Assembly: GCA_021371955.1 (NCBI GenBank)
Contig: JAJFVD010000015.1
Location: 16,270-80,269 of the forward strand
Length of the DNA stretch: 64,000 nt
From: Bacteroidales bacterium
GTDB lineage: Bacteria > Bacteroidota > Bacteroidia > Bacteroidales > UBA932
Reading direction: 5' to 3'
Shown: positions 33,740 through 43,280 of the stretch, in pieces
Layout of the letters: each line of letters begins with the position of its first letter
How positions within the stretch are numbered: position 1 is the stretch's first letter
Translations under genes and position numbers: made by a program
Notes under the pieces: model-generated
The model's input: only the letters and a program-made list of their open reading frames with translations
What the model was told of the DNA's origin: nothing
Databases searched by the model: none

Positions 33740-33776
33740 CTAAGAACGCGCAGACATTATGTCTGCGCGTTCTTAG
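33740..33776. repeat. Dispersed hairpin repeat, copy 3
   Basis: Two perfect 18-base arms (CTAAGAACGCGCAGACAT and complement) flank one central base. Compared with copy 1, four consecutive core bases differ (GCGC for AAAG) and all four partners on the other arm differ to match. Confidence 0.8.
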
Positions 33777-33811
33777 TACAAAATTGATTTAATGGCGATT
33801 ACGGGCTGTCG

Positions 33812-33969
33812 GTTGCGAGTTGAACTTTTTTATGCATCGTCTTTCGTTGTCTGCTAATCGATGAGGGCGATTCGGCCGGAACGAAGCGCAGCTGAGCGAG
33901 GACGCACAAGCCCTCAGTGATTAGCAGACAATGTATAAACGGTATAGATAAAACGCAACTCGCCGCCGG
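33812..33969. repeat. Nested palindrome B, copy 1
   Basis: The outer arms are GCGAGTTG (33815-33822, with a decayed outer extension) and CAACTCGCCGCCGG (33956-33969). The inner arms are 33845-33868 and 33910-33933: 24 pairs with 21 Watson-Crick, two G-U and one mismatch. The enclosed loop carries GGCGATTCGGCCGGAACGA and GAGCGAGGACGCACAAGCC. It ends five bases before the stop of the minus-strand M16 gene, so it would form the first structure in that transcript's 3' tail. Confidence 0.78.
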
Positions 33970-33974
33970 AAAGC

Positions 33975-36791
33975 TTATTTCACCAGAATCGGTTTCCCAA
34001 ACCCAATCTTTTCCAGTTGCTTCATTTGTGTTGCAGCGTCTCCAACCACTACATAATACATTTTGTCGGGAACGATGTATTTGTTTGTGATTGCCTTGTG
34101 CTCTTCAATGGTAATGTTCTTTATAATTTCTCCCTCTTTCTTTATATAATCTTCCGGAAAGCCGTATTTGCTCATCGTAAACAACATACCGGCCAGTGAG
34201 CCGTTTGTCTCGAAGCGCAAAGCATTGGAACGGAGCATACAGTTTTTAATAAACTGAAGGTCTTCCTGAGATACGCCGTTCCGGTATTTTTCCATCTCCT
34301 CCTTAAAAATCTTTAGGGTTTCAAAGGTAGCATCGGAACGAACGCTTGTTGCAGCAATAAACGGTGCGATAATTTTCTGTTCCATAAAGTAGCTTGAAGC
34401 ACCGTAAGTAAATCCTTTTTCTTCACGGAGAATCTGATTAAAGATACTTGTAAACGCACCGCCAAGCCTGTAGTTTACAAAATCTGCCTTAACATAATCG
34501 GGATTATCTCTTGAAAGAGCAAGGTTGCCTATGTATATAACGGATTGGCGCGAACCCGGGATATCTACAAAATAAATTGCCGACTTCTCCGGACCTGCAG
34601 GCACAGGGTAGCTGTTGAAAGCCACCTCTTTTGCCTTCCATTCTTTTTCAAGAGGCTCAAGAGCTTTAAGAACCTGCTCTTTTGACACATTGCCGACAAC
34701 CTGAATTTTTGTAACAGATGGCGAGAAGTTCTTTTCATAAAATGCCTTAAGGTCGTCCAGTTTAATCTTATCCAGCGATTCTTTGGTTCCTAAAGTATTA
34801 AATCCAAAAATATTATCTGTTCCGTACAGTAATTTAAAGAATAAATCATTGGCAACGCTCCTTGGCTGCGCCTGTGACTGAATTATCCTGTTTTTTGTCC
34901 GGGATTGAGCCATTGCGAACTCAGTTGAGTCCCATCTTGGTTCCAGAAGCATCTCTTTCATGAGAGAGAGAGTTTTTTCAAAATTTCTGGACAGAGTACC
35001 TGCATACATCGATATCTCTTCCCTGTCTGCATACATTCTGATATTTGAACCAAGAAGCTCGATTTGCTCTTCCAGTTCCTCCGGAGTCCTGTTTTTTGTT
35101 CCCTGAGGAAGTACACTTGCAACCATTCCGGTAACTCCCGGCAACAGAATATTATCCTGCGAAATCCCGCCATTGATTACAAAGCTGATATCCACAAGAG
35201 GCAGTTCCTTATTCTGAATTCCATAAACTTCTATGCCATTTGCAAGTTTTGCTTTCCAGATTTCAGGAACATTCACATCCGGATCTTTTCCAATAGCCGG
35301 CTCAACAGTCCTGTCCATAGAAGATGCGGTCTTTGTTATTTTCTCATCTCCGGCCTTAGCTATCTCTACCTGACTGGCTTCTGATATATTCTCTTCTTTC
35401 ACACCTGCTGGAACAGAGTTTTCTGCAATCATCTCAGGCTTGCCCTTGGGAACAAAGCTTGTGACAACATGAGGTTTTCCTTTAATGTACTTTTCATATA
35501 CCGCTTTAACATCGTTAAGTGTTACCGCTTTAATGTTTTCAATGTCCTTTTCAATATATCCCGGGTCGTTGAGGAAAGTATTATAGAATGCCAGCTGAAG
35601 CGACTTGCTCAAAACACTTGTAATTCCCTCGTAGAAATTCTTTTCGCTGGAAGCCTTAACTCTCTCTATGTCATTTTCTGTGATTCCCTCTTTCTCGAAA
35701 CGCAGGAAAGCTTCGGAAACGGCATCTTCAATTTCTTTGAGAGACTTGCCTTCGTTGGCTCTTATTGAAATTGCAAATTCGCCTGTCAGTTCGCCAGGAT
35801 TGTTATAGGCCGACGTTCTTGATGTAAGTTGTTTCTCTTTTACCAACACTTTATACAGAGGCGCTTTCTTTCCATCGGCAAGAATTTTTGCAAGGAAATC
35901 AAGTGCGTATGCATCCTTGGTATAAGCTGCAGTAGCGGGCCATACCATATTTATTTCCGGCACATTGGCGAAATTGTCTTCGTGAAACAATTTTACTGTT
36001 TTGTCCAGAGAAGCCGGCATTGCAGTACGTTTTGCCACTTCCCCGTGAGACTTAATCTCACCGAAATATTTATTAATCAAAACTTTTACAGAATCGGGAT
36101 TAAAATCGCCTGCAAGAACAAGAGTTGCATTATTTGGCCCATAGAAATTATCATAATAACTCTTTACGTCGTTTAAGGTGGCACCTTTAAGGTCTTCCAT
36201 TTCTCCTATTACCTCCCAGCTGTACGGGTGACCTGCAGGATAAAGATTCTTGTTTATTACATAGTCTGTAAAGCCATACGGAGAGTTGTCTTCTCCCTGT
36301 CTTTTTTCATTCTGAACTACATTCTGCTGAATTGCAAGCGAGCGCTGGGTAACAGAGTTTATGAAAAATCCCATACGATCGGATTCGAGCCATAATACTT
36401 TTTCAAGAGCATTCTTTGGGAAAGATTCAAAGTAAGTTGTAACATCCCTTGATGTAAATCCGTTATTTGACCCTCCCACGCCCTCAATAATCTTGTCAAA
36501 AGTTCCTGTTGGTACATTTTCCGAACCTCCGAAAAGCAAATGTTCGAAAAGATGGGCAAAACCGGTTTTCCCGGGAACCTCTCTGCTGGAACCAACATGA
36601 TACATGATGGTGTATGATATCACCGGATCGGAATGGTCGGTGTGCAGTATCACCTGCAAGCCATTTGGCATAACATACTTCTCGTAATTTACGGTCAGCT
36701 TGTTACTGTCAGAAGTATTTTTACAGGCCGTTACGGCCAGAACTACTGCCACAATGAGCAGTATGTTACTGAAAAAACGAAACTTGTTCAT
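33975..36791 (-). CDS. M16-family protease, lipoprotein type
   Basis: The 938-residue protein has a lipoprotein signal with Cys23 (VTACKN). The inverted zinc motif is HLFEH at 80-84, and the supporting glutamate follows in NVVQNEKRQGEDN. A second M16 half begins near residue 500 (KLANGIEVYGIQNKELPL) without a zinc motif. A Lys/Glu/Ser linker joins the halves. It is predicted to be membrane-anchored outside the cytoplasm and to degrade peptides. It differs in signal type and motif from the M16 enzyme at 10324. Palindrome B abuts its 3' end. Confidence 0.92.
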   Translation of the reverse strand: MNKFRFFSNILLIVAVVLAVTACKNTSDSNKLTVNYEKYVMPNGLQVILHTDHSDPVISYTIMYHVGSSREVPGKTGFAHLFEHLLFGGSENVPTGTFDKIIEGVGGSNNGFTSRDVTTYFESFPKNALEKVLWLESDRMGFFINSVTQRSLAIQQNVVQNEKRQGEDNSPYGFTDYVINKNLYPAGHPYSWEVIGEMEDLKGATLNDVKSYYDNFYGPNNATLVLAGDFNPDSVKVLINKYFGEIKSHGEVAKRTAMPASLDKTVKLFHEDNFANVPEINMVWPATAAYTKDAYALDFLAKILADGKKAPLYKVLVKEKQLTSRTSAYNNPGELTGEFAISIRANEGKSLKEIEDAVSEAFLRFEKEGITENDIERVKASSEKNFYEGITSVLSKSLQLAFYNTFLNDPGYIEKDIENIKAVTLNDVKAVYEKYIKGKPHVVTSFVPKGKPEMIAENSVPAGVKEENISEASQVEIAKAGDEKITKTASSMDRTVEPAIGKDPDVNVPEIWKAKLANGIEVYGIQNKELPLVDISFVINGGISQDNILLPGVTGMVASVLPQGTKNRTPEELEEQIELLGSNIRMYADREEISMYAGTLSRNFEKTLSLMKEMLLEPRWDSTEFAMAQSRTKNRIIQSQAQPRSVANDLFFKLLYGTDNIFGFNTLGTKESLDKIKLDDLKAFYEKNFSPSVTKIQVVGNVSKEQVLKALEPLEKEWKAKEVAFNSYPVPAGPEKSAIYFVDIPGSRQSVIYIGNLALSRDNPDYVKADFVNYRLGGAFTSIFNQILREEKGFTYGASSYFMEQKIIAPFIAATSVRSDATFETLKIFKEEMEKYRNGVSQEDLQFIKNCMLRSNALRFETNGSLAGMLFTMSKYGFPEDYIKKEGEIIKNITIEEHKAITNKYIVPDKMYYVVVGDAATQMKQLEKIGFGKPILVK

Positions 36792-36895
36792 CGTTTAAAT
36801 TTTAAGATAATAAATTGTATTGGGGTAAATAATAATTAAAAGTAACTTTTTTTATTGAAAAAGCATACTTTATATAGCTGATAACTAACGATATG

Positions 36896-36932
36896 CTAAA
36901 AACAAAGAGATATAATATCTCTTTGTTTTTGG
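36896..36932. repeat. Dispersed hairpin repeat, copy 4
   Basis: The 18-base arms (CTAAAAACAAAGAGATAT and a complement with one G-T pair) flank one base. The minus-strand flank TTACACATTGCCAAAGAG resembles the flanks of copies 3 and 5. It lies between divergent genes, upstream of both, which argues strongly against a terminator role. Confidence 0.75.
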
Positions 36933-36992
36933 TAACTCTTTGGCAATGTGTAATTTATACCAAACCGACCCTGCTGGAAAAAATTGTAACAA

Positions 36993-37023
36993 GTTGGCTC
37001 CTATTCATTAATTCTTATATTTG
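36993..37023 (+). promoter_or_regulatory. Promoter GTTG-N19-TATATTTG for the MG2/TonB-plug protein
   Basis: GTTG (36993-36996), a 19-base spacer and TATATTTG (37016-37023) match the Bacteroidota -33/-7 pattern. The ATG at 37044 follows after 20 bases. Confidence 0.55.
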
Positions 37024-37043
37024 TCTTCGCTAAAAATAATTAT

Positions 37044-39545
37044 GTGTTTATGCGTAATATGGGTTGCCCGGTGGCTGTTTCGGCCTGTCTTTTTCTGTCG
37101 TTTTTCTTCTCTTTAGGTTTATCGGCTCAAACGGTTGTTGATTCAGCCAGGCCCGGCATTAAGTCCTTTGAAGAGGTTGCTGCTCCGTTTATTGATGAGC
37201 CCGAAAAATTGTATTTTCATACCGACAGGGAGACCTATCTGCCCGGCGACAAAATATGGCTAAAAGGATATCTGTCAAACAGCTCATATATTTCTGAAAC
37301 ACCTCTCAGCAGCTATGTATATGCAGAGCTATACAAAGATTCGCTTATATCCCGGGTAAAGCTGAAAATGTCCGACAAGGGATATGCAGGAGTTATTCAG
37401 CTTCCCGAGAAAATGGATCCGGGTACATATATTCTTAGGGGGTATACTCAAAATATGAGAAATTATCCAAAGGAGAATATGTTTACAAAGCGGATAGAAA
37501 TCCTCAACCTCGGCACAGGAGAATTATCGATAAATGCATCCTTCAAAAAGCCGGAAGAGACAGCTTCGGGCAATGATGCTGAAAAACGCAAAACAGAAGC
37601 AGCGAATACAAATAAAAAAGAGGAGGCTGTTGTGAAGGATATTGACATTCAGTTCCTTCCGGAGAGCGGAAGATATATTGCAGACAGGCCGTCAAAGGTT
37701 GCGTTCAAAGCTCTTGGAACAGACGGGCACCCGGTTAACGTGCACCTTCTTTTATTCAATTCCGCAGGTAAAATGCTTGGAGAATATTCTTCCAAACATC
37801 TTGGGATGGGGCTTATAAGCCTTCTCTCTGCAGACCCGGGAGGATATTATGCTCTGGTAACTGATGAATCTGGATTCACAAAACGGGCAGAACTTCCAGT
37901 AGTCGAACAAAGCGGAGCAACAATTTCAGTAAACAGGATTAAAGACAGGATAAACATTGTCGCTCAGATATCTGCACCATTGAAAGGCAATACTAAGCTT
38001 ATTATTAAAAACGGATCCGAAGAGTTTTATATGAAACCTCTGGAAAAGGAAGAGATTAGTGAAACTGTTCATTCCGGCTCTATGCCGTATGGTCTAAACT
38101 CTGTCCAGATAAGGAATTCCGCCGGAGATATACTAGCGGAAAGATTAATTTTCATAAACCGCAAATACCGGCCGGTAATAAAAATTGAGCCACAGAAACC
38201 TTCTTATGGAAAACGGGAAAAAGTAGAGCTAAACATATCACTTACTGATACTATTGGCAGCCCTGTTTTGGGTGAGTTTTCAATATCGGTTACCGACAGC
38301 GCACTGGCTCCATCTGTTCCGTACAGGGAAAACCTCCTCAGCTACATGGAGCTCACAAGCGAACTGAGCGGTGAGGTTGAGGATCCGGGTTATTATTTTG
38401 AAAACCCATCGGCCGAAACCGAAAGATACCTCGATTTACTTATGATGACTCAAGGCTGGAGGTACCACTCAAAAAGTCTCAAAAAATATAAGCGAGAATA
38501 TTACCAGGAAATCTCAGGCTCTGTTGCCGGATTGTTCCGCAAAGAGGCTAAGAACACTACACTTATGATATTTGCCCCTTCAATAAAACTTCAACAGGCT
38601 TTCTACCTTGAGAAGAAGAGCACATTCCTGCTCGAGGGGCTCTCCTTTCCGGACAGCACTAAATTTCTGTTTGGGGTTGTCGGTAAGCAGGGCGGTCAGC
38701 TTTACGGATTGAAAATAGATGCCGAGGTTTTCCCTCCACTCACATTTGCATCAAACTATACAATTCCGCAAGTCAAAAAGAACGTTATTGAGAGTGCAGT
38801 AAAAGAGCAACGTTCAATTTCAACCGGAGAAGAGATGAGAACCCTGAAGGAAATTGTGGTTGTTGCCCCTATTAAGGAGATTTTTAAACCAAAATTCAAC
38901 CCTTCACCATTCCTTCATACCTTCCGGAAGGAAGATATAAGAGAGCGGGACCAGCTTTCCGAATTTGACAACATGATGCTTCAGGACTATATAATTTCGG
39001 CATTTCCGGGATTATACAAGGAGAATGGGAAATTAATATCTCCAAGGGCAGTGACATTTAATGGCCCGGGCGAACCTCTTCTCTATGTAGACGGCTTGCA
39101 GTGGAACAGTACGGAAATGCTTGAACAGTACGGGATGACCGTTATGGACATCGAGAATGTAACTTTTCTGAGAGGAACAGCCGGTGCTGCATTCAATACG
39201 ATTAACGGAGTTATCCTTATTACTTCCAGAAGGGCTGGGTCGGGAATCCTGGAAAACAAGGCTTCAACGAATTTTGCCAGGGTTACGCCTCTGGGATACC
39301 AGAAGAACGTAGATTTTTACTCTCCAAAATACGAGGTTGCAAAAGAGGTTAACTCTCCTGTAAAAGATTTGCGTACAACCCTTTACTGGAACCCATGTGT
39401 CAAAACAGACGAAAAGGGAACAGCAAAAGTGGTCTTCTATACCGGAGACAGAGATTCAAAGATGGATATAAGAATCGAAGGACTCACAAAATGGGGTGAG
39501 GCATTTGTCAAAAAAGGAACCGCTAACAGGGAGAAAACAAAATAG
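37044..39545 (+). CDS. MG2-domain/TonB-plug surface protein
   Basis: The 833-residue protein has a signal peptide (VSACLFLSFFFSLGLSAQ). An alpha-2-macroglobulin MG2-like domain starts with KLYFHTDRETYLPGDKIWLK, and a second Ig-like region begins KPSYGKREKVELNISL. Near the C-terminus a TonB-receptor plug-like domain (LLYVDGLQWNSTEMLEQYGM and GTAGAAFNTINGVILITSR) is not followed by a 22-strand barrel. Such proteins are frequent in Bacteroidota, and the plug may dock to a partner. The role is uncertain, possibly nutrient uptake or surface protein handling. It ends 7 bases from convergent lepA. Confidence 0.8.
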   Translation: MFMRNMGCPVAVSACLFLSFFFSLGLSAQTVVDSARPGIKSFEEVAAPFIDEPEKLYFHTDRETYLPGDKIWLKGYLSNSSYISETPLSSYVYAELYKDSLISRVKLKMSDKGYAGVIQLPEKMDPGTYILRGYTQNMRNYPKENMFTKRIEILNLGTGELSINASFKKPEETASGNDAEKRKTEAANTNKKEEAVVKDIDIQFLPESGRYIADRPSKVAFKALGTDGHPVNVHLLLFNSAGKMLGEYSSKHLGMGLISLLSADPGGYYALVTDESGFTKRAELPVVEQSGATISVNRIKDRINIVAQISAPLKGNTKLIIKNGSEEFYMKPLEKEEISETVHSGSMPYGLNSVQIRNSAGDILAERLIFINRKYRPVIKIEPQKPSYGKREKVELNISLTDTIGSPVLGEFSISVTDSALAPSVPYRENLLSYMELTSELSGEVEDPGYYFENPSAETERYLDLLMMTQGWRYHSKSLKKYKREYYQEISGSVAGLFRKEAKNTTLMIFAPSIKLQQAFYLEKKSTFLLEGLSFPDSTKFLFGVVGKQGGQLYGLKIDAEVFPPLTFASNYTIPQVKKNVIESAVKEQRSISTGEEMRTLKEIVVVAPIKEIFKPKFNPSPFLHTFRKEDIRERDQLSEFDNMMLQDYIISAFPGLYKENGKLISPRAVTFNGPGEPLLYVDGLQWNSTEMLEQYGMTVMDIENVTFLRGTAGAAFNTINGVILITSRRAGSGILENKASTNFARVTPLGYQKNVDFYSPKYEVAKEVNSPVKDLRTTLYWNPCVKTDEKGTAKVVFYTGDRDSKMDIRIEGLTKWGEAFVKKGTANREKTK

Positions 39546-39552
39546 CCGGATA

Positions 39553-41340
39553 CTAATCAAGCTTAAGAACGGCCATAAATGCACTTTGAGGAACCTCAAC
39601 ATTTCCTACCTGACGCATCCTTCTTTTGCCTTTTTTCTGCTTGTCCAGAAGTTTTCGCTTACGGGAGATATCTCCGCCGTAACATTTGGCAGTCACGTCT
39701 TTCCTCACTGCTTTTACAGTTTCCCTTGCAATGATTTTTGCACCAATGGCTGCCTGAATGGCAATATCGAACTGCTGTCTCGGAATAAGTTCCTTAAGCT
39801 TTTCGCACATCTTTCTTCCAAAATCGTATGCGTGATCTTTGTGAATAAGGCTCGAGAGAGCATCAACCGGTTCTGCATTAAGAAGTATATCCAGCTTAAC
39901 CAGATCGGCCTCCTTATAATCTACCACATGATAGTCGAACGAAGCATACCCGCGGGAAACCGATTTTAGTTTATCGTAAAAGTCAAAAACAATTTCTGCC
40001 AGAGGCATTTCGAAATTAAGCTCTACCCTCTCGCTTGTGAGAAAATGCTGGCTAAGGAGGACACCCCTCTTATCCAGGCAAAGCTTCATTATAACTCCAA
40101 AATAGTCCGATTTTGAAATAATCTGGGCACGAATGTATGGTTCCTCGATGTAGTCAATTAATGTAGGAGCAGGAAGTCCGGAAGGGTTGTGAACATCTGT
40201 CATCTCTCCCTGAGTTGTGTATACCTTGTAAGACACATTGGGAACAGTGGTAATCACATCCATATCAAATTCACGGAAGAGACGCTCCTGAACAATTTCA
40301 AGATGAAGCAACCCAAGGAATCCGCAACGGAAACCAAACCCCAGTGCTAGCGAAGACTCCGGTTCAAAAACCAGAGAGGCATCATTAAGCTGAAGTTTTT
40401 CAAGAGACGCACGAAGGTCTTCATATTCATCGGCCTCCACAGGATAAACCCCGGCAAATACCATAGGTTTAACCTCTTCGAATCCGGCTATGTGATCTGT
40501 ACAAGGCCTGTTAATGTGGGTAATAGTGTCACCCACTTTTACTTCACTGGCAGTTTTTATTCCGGAGATAATGTAGCCCACATCTCCTGTGCGCACCTCT
40601 CCCGTAGGAATCATTTTTAACCTTAGCAGACCTACTTCGTCTGCTTCATACTCCTTGCCGGTGTGGAAAAACTTTACCTTATCCCCCTTGCGGAGCACTC
40701 CGTTTTCTACCTTGAAATATGCTATGATTCCCCTGAAAGAGTTAAAAACCGAGTCAAATATGAGTGCCTGAAGAGGAGCGTTTTCATCTCCCTTCGGATG
40801 CGGTATTCTATTAATAATTGCACTGAGAATTGCCTCAACGCCTTCGCCTGTTTTGCCGCTTGCAAGAAGAATATCTTCGTCCTTACAGCCTATAAGGTCA
40901 ATAATCTGATCCTTTACAGAATCAATCATTGCTGCCTCCATGTCAATCTTGTTGAGAACAGGGATTATTTCAAGGTCGTGATTCAGTGCCAGATACAGGT
41001 TTGAAATTGTTTGAGCCTGAATGCCCTGGGTAGCATCAACAACCAGCAGGGCCCCTTCGCAGGAGGCAATTGCACGTGATACTTCGTAAGAAAAATCCAC
41101 ATGGCCGGGAGTGTCAATAAGATTGAGCGTATAGCTCTGCCCGTCATGGATATAATCCATTTGAATCGCGTGACTTTTTATGGTTATTCCCTTCTCCCTC
41201 TCCAGATCCATCGAATCCAGCACCTGAGCATCCATCTCTCTGGAAGTGAGAGTGTGGGTAAACTCAAGCAGCCTGTCGGCCAGTGTACTTTTTCCGTGGT
41301 CTATGTGTGCTATTATGCAAAAGTTTCTTATTTGCTTCAT
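39553..41340 (-). CDS. lepA: Elongation factor 4 (LepA)
   Basis: From the ATG at 41338-41340 the protein has 595 residues and starts [20 protein letters not shown]. The GTP-binding motifs [17 protein letters not shown] and NKIDM are intact. The C-terminal LepA-specific region ends with [18 protein letters not shown]. LepA remodels stalled ribosomes and affects initiation. An upstream start at 41391 would add 17 hydrophobic residues not found in the family and is rejected. Confidence 0.96.
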   Translation of the reverse strand: MKQIRNFCIIAHIDHGKSTLADRLLEFTHTLTSREMDAQVLDSMDLEREKGITIKSHAIQMDYIHDGQSYTLNLIDTPGHVDFSYEVSRAIASCEGALLVVDATQGIQAQTISNLYLALNHDLEIIPVLNKIDMEAAMIDSVKDQIIDLIGCKDEDILLASGKTGEGVEAILSAIINRIPHPKGDENAPLQALIFDSVFNSFRGIIAYFKVENGVLRKGDKVKFFHTGKEYEADEVGLLRLKMIPTGEVRTGDVGYIISGIKTASEVKVGDTITHINRPCTDHIAGFEEVKPMVFAGVYPVEADEYEDLRASLEKLQLNDASLVFEPESSLALGFGFRCGFLGLLHLEIVQERLFREFDMDVITTVPNVSYKVYTTQGEMTDVHNPSGLPAPTLIDYIEEPYIRAQIISKSDYFGVIMKLCLDKRGVLLSQHFLTSERVELNFEMPLAEIVFDFYDKLKSVSRGYASFDYHVVDYKEADLVKLDILLNAEPVDALSSLIHKDHAYDFGRKMCEKLKELIPRQQFDIAIQAAIGAKIIARETVKAVRKDVTAKCYGGDISRKRKLLDKQKKGKRRMRQVGNVEVPQSAFMAVLKLD

Positions 41341-41408
41341 CTTCTTTTTTAACAGGCTTATGCCGGCTGCAAAGATAAAAATAATTACCAAATTCGTGAG
41401 ATTGGTGT

Positions 41409-41416
41409 TATCTTTG
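41409..41416 (+). promoter_or_regulatory. Candidate -7 box TATCTTTG for the transketolase operon
   Basis: TATCTTTG sits 27 bases before the ATG at 41444 and 68 bases upstream of divergent lepA. It matches TAnnTTTG, but no clear -33 element was found. Confidence 0.45.
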
Positions 41417-41443
41417 TGCCAATCATATATAAATCAATTAATA

Positions 41444-42289
41444 ATGGAACAAAAACCAACTTTACGCGAAATATCTTCCCAGATAAGGAGAGATATTGTC
41501 CGTATGGTCAACATGGCTGGTTCCGGGCATCCGGGAGGCTCCCTGAGCAGCACCGATCTGCTCACGGTTCTCTTTTTTGACCAGCTTAATCATAGTCCAA
41601 AGTCATGGAGAAGAGACGGAAAGGGAAAGGATATGTTTTTCCTTTCGGCAGGTCACCTCTCCCCCGTTTTTTACAGTGTTCTTGCAAGATCGGGCTATTT
41701 TCCGGTGAGCGAACTGGCAACTTTCCGCAAACTCGGGTCAAGGCTTCAGGGTCACCCTTCAATTGAAAGAGGCCTTCCGGGAGTACATGTGGCTTCGGGT
41801 TCGCTTGGACAGGGATTGTCTGTTGCATGCGGAGCAGCAATAACCAAAATGCTTAACGGAGAAAAGAACTTTATCTATGTTCTCATGGGCGACGGCGAAA
41901 GCGAAGAGGGTCAGGTTTGGGAAGCAGCAATGTTTGCAGCACATCACAAACTGGACAGAATAATTGCAGTTACAGACTGGAACGGGCAGCAAATAGACGG
42001 GCCGGTGAGCAAAATAATGAACCTTGGCAATCTTGAGGCAAAGTGGAATGCATTTGGATGGGAGACATCCGTTGTAGACGGACACAACCTCGAAGCCATA
42101 GCAGAAGCATACAGGAGCGCAAAAGCAAATAGCGGAAACGGAAAACCTAAAATGCTCCTGATGAAGACAGAAATGGGTCAGGATGTAGATTTTATGCAGG
42201 GTACACACCAATGGCACGGGAAGGCTCCAAATAAAGAGCAAACCGAAGTTGCGCTTAAACAGCTTAAGGAAACACTTGGTGATTTTTAA
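41444..42289 (+). CDS. Transketolase N-terminal subunit
   Basis: From ATG 41444 the protein has 281 residues. The thiamine diphosphate motif is GDGESEEGQVWEAAMFA followed by VTDWNGQQIDG (the GDG...N motif). Start-region residues include NMAGSGHPGGSLSSTDLLT. It is the first half of a split transketolase; the second half is the next gene, 21 bases on. The longer upstream reading start at 41246 lies within lepA on the other strand and is rejected. Confidence 0.93.
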   Translation: MEQKPTLREISSQIRRDIVRMVNMAGSGHPGGSLSSTDLLTVLFFDQLNHSPKSWRRDGKGKDMFFLSAGHLSPVFYSVLARSGYFPVSELATFRKLGSRLQGHPSIERGLPGVHVASGSLGQGLSVACGAAITKMLNGEKNFIYVLMGDGESEEGQVWEAAMFAAHHKLDRIIAVTDWNGQQIDGPVSKIMNLGNLEAKWNAFGWETSVVDGHNLEAIAEAYRSAKANSGNGKPKMLLMKTEMGQDVDFMQGTHQWHGKAPNKEQTEVALKQLKETLGDF

Positions 42290-42310
42290 CCACTTAAAAT
42301 TTGCATAATC

Positions 42311-43267
42311 ATGAACGAGAAATATATAAACACAGGAAATAAGGATACCCGTTCGGGGTTTGGAGCAGGCCTTCTTGAGGCAGGTCGTAAGAACCCGGAA
42401 ATTGTGGCGCTTTGTGCGGATCTCACCGGATCTCTTAAAATGGATGCTTTTGCGGCAGAATTTCCCGAAAGATTTATTCAGTGCGGAATTGCTGAGGCAA
42501 ATATGATTGGCACGGCTGCCGGTCTTGCTGTTTCGGGAAAAATCCCTTTTGCCGGCTCTTTTGCAGAATTTGTAACTGGAAGAGTATACGATCAGGTCAG
42601 ACAGGTTGTTGCATACTCGCATACAAACGTTAAAATATGCGCCTCACACGCGGGCATCACTCTTGGAGAAGACGGAGCCACCCACCAGACCATGGAAGAC
42701 ACCGGCCTGATGAGAATGCTTCCAAACCTTACCGTGATAAACCCGTGCGACTATAATCAGACTATGGCTGCAACTCTTGCGATAGCCGAGTATGAGTGTC
42801 CGGTTTATCTGCGCTTTGGACGGCCATCTGTTCCAAACTTCACTCCTGCCGGTCAGAAATTTGAAATAGGCAAAGCTCTAACTCTCATTGAGGGAAGTGA
42901 TGTTACAATTTTTGCAACGGGCCACTTGGTGTGGGAAGCAATAGTAGCTGCAGAGATTCTTGAAAAAGAGGGAATATCGGCAGAGCTTATAAATATTCAC
43001 ACCATTAAACCTTTGGACAAAAAAGCAGTCTTAGAATCAGCAGCTAAAACAGGAGCAGTTGTTACAGCCGAGGAACACCTTATTGCCGGAGGAATGGGAG
43101 AGCTCATTGCAGGGCTACTGGCCCGCGAACTTCCAAAACCGGTGGAGTTTGTTGCTGTTGACGACCTTTTCGGGCAGAGCGGTGAACCTTCGGAACTTAT
43201 GAAGGTATACGGGCTCGATGCAGAGAACATTGTGAAGGCTGCTAAAAAAGCAATCGGAAGAAAATAG
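42311..43267 (+). CDS. Transketolase C-terminal subunit
   Basis: The 318-residue protein has the pyrimidine-binding domain (RFIQCGIAEANMIGTAAGLA, with the Glu that activates thiamine) and the C-terminal transketolase fold (ITLGEDGATHQTMEDTGLMR). Together with the preceding gene it would form the heterotetrameric enzyme moving two-carbon units in the non-oxidative pentose phosphate pathway. The 13-base gap to the next sigma factor gene suggests possible read-through. Confidence 0.93.
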   Translation: MNEKYINTGNKDTRSGFGAGLLEAGRKNPEIVALCADLTGSLKMDAFAAEFPERFIQCGIAEANMIGTAAGLAVSGKIPFAGSFAEFVTGRVYDQVRQVVAYSHTNVKICASHAGITLGEDGATHQTMEDTGLMRMLPNLTVINPCDYNQTMAATLAIAEYECPVYLRFGRPSVPNFTPAGQKFEIGKALTLIEGSDVTIFATGHLVWEAIVAAEILEKEGISAELINIHTIKPLDKKAVLESAAKTGAVVTAEEHLIAGGMGELIAGLLARELPKPVEFVAVDDLFGQSGEPSELMKVYGLDAENIVKAAKKAIGRK

Positions 43268-43280
43268 TAGTAGAAGAAAG

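Noticed and set aside
32809..33776. Hairpins as integron attC sites
   Set aside because: The paired R-box consensus sequences are absent, no integrase is present, and the stems are near perfect where attC stems carry unpaired bases.
41759..42622. Minus-strand 287-codon open frame
   Set aside because: It lies antisense to the two transketolase subunits, which have full conserved motifs; the frame has an odd Cys/Phe-rich composition.
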